Assembly (NCBI GenBank): GCA_030528445.1
Contig: JAUMYV010000016.1
Span: 1 to 37,065 of the forward strand
Source of the DNA: Porphyromonadaceae bacterium
GTDB lineage: Bacteria; Bacteroidota; Bacteroidia; Bacteroidales; Porphyromonadaceae
DNA length: 37,065 nucleotides
Reading direction: 5' to 3'
Shown here: in pieces, positions 32,718 to 37,065 of the stretch
Numbering within the stretch: the first letter of the stretch is position 1
Layout: every line of letters starts with the position of its first letter
Notes under the pieces: generated by a model
The model's input: the letters and a program-made list of their open reading frames with translations, nothing else
The model's database searches: none
What the model was told of the DNA's origin: nothing
Position numbers and translations under genes: made by a program

Positions 32718-32990
32718 TAACTTCGGTGCCTGTGAGGAGTTTGTTTTTAGGTTTTTAAGACTGGAACTTGCCTAGTTCTTGTAAGTTTAGACTAGACGAA
32801 GGCAGTTTTCAGTTTAAGTTCGCAGGAGTACCCTCGGTACTTTCCCAAATTAGGAAGCAAGAACAGACTACTTCGTAGTGAGAGCTCAGGCCAATGTCTG
32901 GGCAGTGAGGACAATTCGTTTTCTCTAGGTCAGTCGGAAGGGCCGAACGACCTCCTAATTGATAATTTAACTTAATTAAAAGCAGCGGAT
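32718..32990 (+). ncRNA. Candidate structured leader or small RNA upstream of the T9SS-cargo gene
   Basis: TAACTTCG at 32718-32725 resembles a -7 variant. The roughly 250 nt that follow up to the ATG at 32992 do not code, but contain several pairings: GTTCTTG (32775-32781) with CAAGAAC (32858-32864); AGTACC/GGTACT and ACTAC/GTAGT local hairpins; CTCAGGCC/GGGCAGTGAG (32885-32909); and AGGTC...GACCT near 32927-32953. GAAC at about 32764 can pair with GTTC at 32775, competing with the long-range helix. This could be an independent RNA (a 6S-like or Bacteroidales-type RNA) or a regulatory leader. No named family is matched by eye. The rest of the gap (32611-32717) shows nothing further. Confidence 0.4.
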
Positions 32991-32991
32991 T

Positions 32992-34188
32992 ATGAGAATT
33001 AAAAAATTACTTCAATTCATCTCTGTAGGAGTATTAATCTTGACATTTGGCGTTGCGAGCGCAAATGCTCAGTTAAATACCAACAAAAAGTATGTATTTA
33101 CTGGGATAAGCTTAGTCAGTAAAGACTACCCTAACATCAAAAATGGTTTCGAGTTGAAGTACGACAAAAAACTCCAGCTTACAGAAGTCGTTATTTGGAA
33201 AATGAAAGACGACTTGAGCGGAGGTCGACTTGTGGCTAGAAACAAAATCGCCACCGATGGTCATGGGCGTATTACGACGATAGATATATACTCGGCACCT
33301 CAGGTATCGGAGCCAATAGAGCCATTCCCACATGACACGAGGATTGTTTACTCGTACGACAAGGATGGCAAGCCCACCAAAAGGGAAGTATTCGACCCAG
33401 AAACATCTATGACGGAGCCAGATATGTCGGCGACTTTCAAACACGATGCTCAAGGAAGATGGATTAAACTAGAGGGAACTGGAGGCGGATTCTTATCCCG
33501 AGACTATAACGAAAAGGGACAGTTAATTCGAACACAATTCTTCGCGCCTAATCACAGTAAAGGGGAATACGAGACATATGAATATAACGCTCAAGGAAAG
33601 CTAGTCAAGAAGAACTGGTACTACTCAGCCGATAGTAAGATTATCGACAAGTATCAAGAGCATCGATATGATGATAAGGGCGTACTCAAAGAGACTGAAC
33701 TATATCTATGGAGTAAAACGAAACAGAAGTACACTTCTTTTGGGGTAGTCAAATTTAAGTTCGATACCAATCAGAAGAGCGAAGACGTATACTTCCCTAC
33801 TTTCTACTTCTTCCTCGAAGATCCGTTCTACCACATTGATATCCCCGACTACTACCTAACCCCTGGCATGCGTCAGGAATCACTTGATTTAGGCGATGGG
33901 CTGTCATATGTATTCCACTACGAACTCAGCTCAAAAATTGTTTCCACAGACCATGTAGGGGCTATCAACGGCCAAACCAAAGTTTACAAGAATGGTCAGA
34001 CACTCATAGTAGAAGGACTAGATATAGTCCGGACAGAGATACACAGTCTAGACGGGAAGCTCATTTTCAATTCCCAAAAGACAGCCGATAGACTCGACAT
34101 CCCAACGAGCCATCTCCCCACAGGTCTCTACCTCATAAGCACAACGGACAAGAATGGCCGTAAGCAGGTAGACAAAGTAAGCCTATAA
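32992..34188 (+). CDS. Secreted protein with YD-like repeats and T9SS sorting domain
   Basis: A 398-residue exported protein. Signal peptide 1-27 (FISVGVLILTFGVASANAQ). The middle (about 85-265) has several strand repeats of the YD/RHS or DUF3836 type, such as YSYDKDGKPTKREVF, RDYNEKGQLIRTQFF, YEYNAQGKLVKKNWYY and RYDDKGVLKETELY. The last 60 residues (GLDIVRTEIHSLDGKLIFN, LPTGLYLISTTDKNGRKQ) are a type A T9SS C-terminal sorting domain, so it is probably a surface or released protein. The function is unknown; ligand or surface binding is inferred from the repeats. Base composition is lower in GC by eye than in the flanking genes. It may be controlled by the structured leader just upstream, and it lies 49 bp before the thioredoxin lipoprotein gene. 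Confidence 0.82.
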   Translation: MRIKKLLQFISVGVLILTFGVASANAQLNTNKKYVFTGISLVSKDYPNIKNGFELKYDKKLQLTEVVIWKMKDDLSGGRLVARNKIATDGHGRITTIDIYSAPQVSEPIEPFPHDTRIVYSYDKDGKPTKREVFDPETSMTEPDMSATFKHDAQGRWIKLEGTGGGFLSRDYNEKGQLIRTQFFAPNHSKGEYETYEYNAQGKLVKKNWYYSADSKIIDKYQEHRYDDKGVLKETELYLWSKTKQKYTSFGVVKFKFDTNQKSEDVYFPTFYFFLEDPFYHIDIPDYYLTPGMRQESLDLGDGLSYVFHYELSSKIVSTDHVGAINGQTKVYKNGQTLIVEGLDIVRTEIHSLDGKLIFNSQKTADRLDIPTSHLPTGLYLISTTDKNGRKQVDKVSL

Positions 34189-34237
34189 GTGGCATAGATT
34201 ATAGACAAATCAACGCAAAACTAAGAACTAGGCACTT

Positions 34238-34834
34238 ATGAAACTGAAGTTTTTGGCCATTTGGAGTATCCCACTATTGTCCCTTGTACTCCTGCTCTCT
34301 TCATGTGAGAAGGACAAACCCAACATAGATCCTACACCTGAGAAAAAGGAAGAACCTAAAAAGGAAAAGGAAGAGCCTAAAAAGGAAGAACCCTCTCCTA
34401 AAAAAATGACCATCAAGACCGATGGCAAAGTTCTGCACTTCTTACCAGCAGATATAGAGAAATATATTTGGGACTATAAGAAGCACAAGAGCGAATTCGT
34501 ATACAAAGCGGACAAGGTCTGCGTGATCGACTTCAACGCAACCTGGTGTGCCCCCTGTAGAGCGCTTAAACCTCACCTTGATCTCTTGGCGAAAAAGTAT
34601 GATGGTCAGGCCTATTTCATAGGGGTGGATATCGACCAATCCGACTCCATGGGATCCAACAAGGAGGTATTCAAGAGATGTTTGGAGATATTTTATCCAA
34701 CCAACAAACAGTTCGGCGGCAGTATTCCAGCGATGATTCTTGTATCGGCAGATGGCAAGAAGATTAAGACATTGGTTGGATTCTCCCGAAAGGTTCTTGA
34801 CGAACTAAACGCTTTCGTGGAGGAGCACAAGTAA
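34238..34834 (+). CDS. Thioredoxin-fold lipoprotein
   Basis: A 198-residue lipoprotein with a lipobox (LVLLLSSC, Cys23 acylated) and a highly charged repetitive linker at about 32-55 (EEPKKEKEEPKKEEPSPKK). The thioredoxin domain has IDFNATWCAPCRALKPHL (WCxxC) and the cis-Pro GGSIPAMILVSADGKK. It would be a thiol reductase or isomerase outside the inner membrane. The acidic residues right after the Cys (EKDK) resemble Bacteroidota lipoprotein export signals for the cell surface, but this is uncertain. It is followed by a terminator at 34882-34923. It is co-oriented with the T9SS cargo 49 bp upstream and shares its lower GC, so the two may be one unit and possibly one transfer event. Confidence 0.88.
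   Translation: MKLKFLAIWSIPLLSLVLLLSSCEKDKPNIDPTPEKKEEPKKEKEEPKKEEPSPKKMTIKTDGKVLHFLPADIEKYIWDYKKHKSEFVYKADKVCVIDFNATWCAPCRALKPHLDLLAKKYDGQAYFIGVDIDQSDSMGSNKEVFKRCLEIFYPTNKQFGGSIPAMILVSADGKKIKTLVGFSRKVLDELNAFVEEHK
34349..34390 (+). repeat. 21-bp tandem repeat in the lipoprotein linker
   Basis: The units beginning at 34349 and 34370 (GAAGAACCTAAAAAGGAA and GAAGAGCCTAAAAAGGAA) repeat with a 21-bp period, encoding the 7-residue EEPKKEK/EEPKKEE unit. Such slippage-prone repeats vary linker length among strains. Confidence 0.7.
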
Positions 34835-34881
34835 TCTAATCGTCTAGCACACCTATCGGCCATTCCGAGCAGTAGCTAGCA

Positions 34882-34923
34882 AATCGCCCCATTGCTCTCA
34901 ATAGATAGAGCAATGGGGCGATT
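34882..34923. terminator. Bidirectional terminator between the thioredoxin lipoprotein and rpiB
   Basis: Perfect 17-bp arms AATCGCCCCATTGCTCT (34882-34898) and AGAGCAATGGGGCGATT (34907-34923) with an 8-nt loop, placed between two convergent genes. Confidence 0.75.
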
Positions 34924-34951
34924 CGTTTGAGGGAATGTTTCTACCCTTGAG

Positions 34952-35392
34952 CTACAAGGGGATCTTACCCACTCGCTCGGTATGCCTCCCTCCCTCGAAG
35001 TCGGACGTCAAGAAGGCCTCGACAATCTCTCTGCACTGCTGCTGGGAGACGAAGCGCCCAGGGATAGAGAGGACATTGGCATCGTTGTGAGCACGTGCTA
35101 GAGAGGCAATCTCTGCATTCCAGCACAGAGCTGCACGCACAGATTTGTGCTTATTGAGAGCCATAGAGATGCCATTACCGGAACCACAGACAGCCACACC
35201 CATAGCGATCTGACCTAAGTCCATGGCACGCCCAAGGGCATGGGCGAAGTCGGGGTAATCGACACGCTCGGAGCTATAGCAACCGAAGTCCTCGACCTCG
35301 ATTCCATGCTCGAGCAGAAGTGTCTTGACAAACTCTTTGATCTCATAGCCTGCATGGTCGCAGCAGAGACCTAGCTTCTGGATCTTCGACAT
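34952..35392 (-). CDS. rpiB: Ribose-5-phosphate isomerase B
   Basis: A 146-residue isomerase interconverting ribose-5-phosphate and ribulose-5-phosphate. Motifs are LGLCCDHAGYEIKEFVKTLL at the start, VEDFGCYSSERVDYPDFAHA, the active-site VAVCGSGNGISMALNKHKSV and AALCWNAEIASLARAHNDAN, and GRFVSQQQCREIVEAFL near the end. Full length. It is transcribed with transketolase (12-bp gap, same strand), so the non-oxidative pentose-phosphate genes are grouped. Allose-6-phosphate isomerase is an alternative for this fold, but the context favours RpiB. Confidence 0.95.
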   Translation of the reverse strand: MSKIQKLGLCCDHAGYEIKEFVKTLLLEHGIEVEDFGCYSSERVDYPDFAHALGRAMDLGQIAMGVAVCGSGNGISMALNKHKSVRAALCWNAEIASLARAHNDANVLSIPGRFVSQQQCREIVEAFLTSDFEGGRHTERVGKIPL

Positions 35393-35404
35393 AGCCTATC
35401 TTGT

Positions 35405-37065
35405 TTAGCGAGACATCACTTTCTTAACCTGCTCGTAGACATTGGCAGCAGTGAAGCCGAGCTTCTCATCGAGTACCTTGTATGGAGCAGAGAAGCCGAA
35501 GGAATTAAGCCCCCAGATACACTTCTCGCACCCAACGAGGCCGAGTAGGTTGACGGGCAAACCTGCCGTTAGACCAAAGCGTAGCACGCCGAGAGGTAGG
35601 ACCTCGGCTTGATATGCCTCGCTTTGGCGACGGAATAGCCCCTCGCTAGGCACAGACACAATCTGCAATCGGATGCCATCCTTGCGCAGTAGCTCGGCTC
35701 CCTCTACGAGTGTAGACACCTCGCTACCAGTAGCGATCAGTACAACCTCTGGATTCTCATCCTTCGACACGATATAGCCACCACGAGCGGCCTGCTTAGC
35801 CTCTTCGTAGCGACTAGCACCAGCCTTGAGCGTGGGCAAGTCGTTGATATTCTGGCGAGATAGGATAAGCGCCGTAGGCGTCTTGACGTTGCGCATGGCT
35901 AGCTCCCAAGCGACAGTCGTTTCCTGTACGTCGGCCGGACGAAGTACGAGGACGCTATTCTCACCACTATGGTTCTGTAGCTTCTCCATCAAGCGGATCT
36001 GAGCCTCCTGCTCTACTGGCTCGTGCGTTGGTCCGTCCTCTCCTACACGGAAGGCGTCGTGCGTCCAAATGAATTTGACGGGGAGCTCCATCAATGCAGC
36101 CATACGAACCGCAGGCTTCATGTAGTCGCTGAAGACGAAGAACGTACCGCAAGCAGCAATCACACCACCATGAAGAGCCATACCGATGCAGAGGCAAGCC
36201 ATAGTCAACTCTGCTACCCCAGGCTGTAGGAACGCTCCGCCGAAGTCTGTAGCCGTGATGGCACGTGTCTTCTTGAGGAAGCCATCCGTCTTATCGCTAT
36301 TGGATAGATCCGCCGAGGCAACGATCATATTCTCAACCTTGCCTGCTAGAGCCCCCAAGACGGTGGCTGAGGCAGCACGCGTAGCCTGATTGGGCTTCTG
36401 CTCGATAGCACTCCAGTCAATATCAGGCGTAACACCAGCGAACCAATCATCCATCTTCTTGCCTAGCTCTGGATACTCGGCACGCCAACGAGATTCTTCC
36501 TCGGCACGAGCTTGAGCCAGCTTATTAAGCTCATCTATACGTGCATCATAGAGCGCCTGCACCTCGGGGAAGATTGTGAAAGGTTCGTCGGGATTGCCTC
36601 CGAGGGCTTTGATTGTAGAGGCGATACAGGCTCCTGCAGCAGAGAGAGGCTGACCGTGTGTACTCACAGCCCCCTCAAACGAAGTACCATCTGCCCCCAC
36701 TACGCCCTTGGCCATGACCGTGCGACCAATGATAAGCGTTGGTTTGCCTACAGTAGCCTTGGCCTCTGTAAGCGCCTTGCGAATCTGGTCGATGTCGTGC
36801 CCGTCGATGTCGATGACGTGCCAGCCCCAAGCCTTGTACTTGAGGGCAATATCTTCCGATGTTACCTCACTTACCTTGGTAGAGAGCTGCACATCGTTGG
36901 CATCGTAAAACATAACTAGGTTATCAAGCCCTAGATGCCCTGCGATACGACCACCACCCTGGGAGATTTCCTCTTGTATACCTCCGTCCGAGATATACGC
37001 ATAGATTGTTTGGCTCATCACCCAACCTAGACGATGCTCTAGGAACTTCTCCGCAATGGCTGCTC
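35405..37065 (-). CDS. tkt: Transketolase (5' end outside the window)
   Basis: Partial: about 552 C-terminal residues are visible, and the frame continues through the window edge (AAIAEKFLEHRLGW at the right end), so roughly the first 120 residues are missing. Motifs are YAYISDGGIQEEISQG and MFYDANDVQLS (ThDP site), WHVIDIDGHDIDQIRKAL, the pyrimidine domain FGGAFLQPGVAELTMACLCI, and KFIWTHDAFRVGEDGPTHEP. The C-terminal domain has VVLIATGSEVSTLVEGAELL. It transfers two-carbon ketol units in the pentose-phosphate pathway. The ThDP motif starts SDGG rather than GDG, which I believe is usual for Bacteroidota forms. Upstream of rpiB, with 12 bp between them. Confidence 0.97.
   Translation of the reverse strand, partial: AAIAEKFLEHRLGWVMSQTIYAYISDGGIQEEISQGGGRIAGHLGLDNLVMFYDANDVQLSTKVSEVTSEDIALKYKAWGWHVIDIDGHDIDQIRKALTEAKATVGKPTLIIGRTVMAKGVVGADGTSFEGAVSTHGQPLSAAGACIASTIKALGGNPDEPFTIFPEVQALYDARIDELNKLAQARAEEESRWRAEYPELGKKMDDWFAGVTPDIDWSAIEQKPNQATRAASATVLGALAGKVENMIVASADLSNSDKTDGFLKKTRAITATDFGGAFLQPGVAELTMACLCIGMALHGGVIAACGTFFVFSDYMKPAVRMAALMELPVKFIWTHDAFRVGEDGPTHEPVEQEAQIRLMEKLQNHSGENSVLVLRPADVQETTVAWELAMRNVKTPTALILSRQNINDLPTLKAGASRYEEAKQAARGGYIVSKDENPEVVLIATGSEVSTLVEGAELLRKDGIRLQIVSVPSEGLFRRQSEAYQAEVLPLGVLRFGLTAGLPVNLLGLVGCEKCIWGLNSFGFSAPYKVLDEKLGFTAANVYEQVKKVMSR

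Noticed and set aside
32718-32990. tmRNA or RNase P RNA
   Set aside because: The conserved cores of both RNAs and a terminal CCA are absent.
1-37065. CRISPR array, tRNA, rRNA, integrase or transposase
   Set aside because: No regularly spaced repeats, no tRNA cloverleaf or GTTCGAATC-type T-loop, and no recombinase motif found in either strand by eye.

Overview
The window looks like a chromosomal segment of a Porphyromonas-type Bacteroidota (order Bacteroidales). The main reasons are a tandem pair of Pgm6/Pgm7-like OmpA proteins, two proteins ending in type IX secretion (T9SS) sorting domains, a streptopain-family (C10) protease with an inhibitor-like prodomain, a methionine gamma-lyase, carboxynorspermidine decarboxylase, and repeated -7 promoter elements of the Bacteroidota type TAnnTTTG. 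Most of the window is housekeeping sequence. I see no prophage, integrase, intact transposase, CRISPR array, rRNA or tRNA.

Layout. 1-3.2 kb: two OmpA-family outer-membrane proteins and a DUF4332 helix-hairpin-helix protein, all on the minus strand. 3.6-9.4 kb, plus strand: a GH3-family adenylating enzyme, a serine-type sulfatase, mannose-6-phosphate isomerase, a MerR-like regulator and phosphoglycerate kinase, closed by a perfect 28-bp-arm terminator. 9.5-14.8 kb, minus strand: a phosphate-selective-type porin, a P-loop NTPase fused to a CYTH-like domain (TTD14-like), a carboxyltransferase whose biotin-carrier domain lacks the biotinyl lysine, and rsmE. trmD (plus) is divergent from rsmE over a compact back-to-back promoter. 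15.8-18.8 kb, minus: lpxK and sppA.

18.8-19.8 kb is a long AT-rich gap with hairpins. It is followed on the plus strand by a 56-residue two-helix membrane protein, a short nicotinamidase, a C_GCAxxG_C_C protein, a HAD phosphatase fused to a hotdog thioesterase, and a MarR regulator. Next come an outer-membrane beta-barrel protein with a carboxypeptidase-like N-terminal domain and methionine gamma-lyase. 26.7-32.3 kb, minus: a 1127-residue secreted C10 protease, ftsY and nspC. 32.3-33.0 kb is a 655-bp gap with a decayed minus-strand coding remnant and a structured leader or small RNA candidate. Two relatively AT-rich surface or secreted genes follow (a T9SS cargo and a thioredoxin lipoprotein). 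The window ends with rpiB and a transketolase gene that runs off the edge.

Best leads for something new: the TTD14-like NTPase-CYTH protein, the Lys-less biotin-carrier carboxyltransferase, the HAD-hotdog fusion in a nicotinamidase/C_GCAxxG/MarR gene run, the structured transcript candidate at 32.7-33.0 kb, and a dispersed roughly 75-80 bp element that combines a conserved box with a terminator-like hairpin. I did not find one clear, complete, previously undescribed multi-gene system. Names rest on motif recognition by eye; no database search was run.
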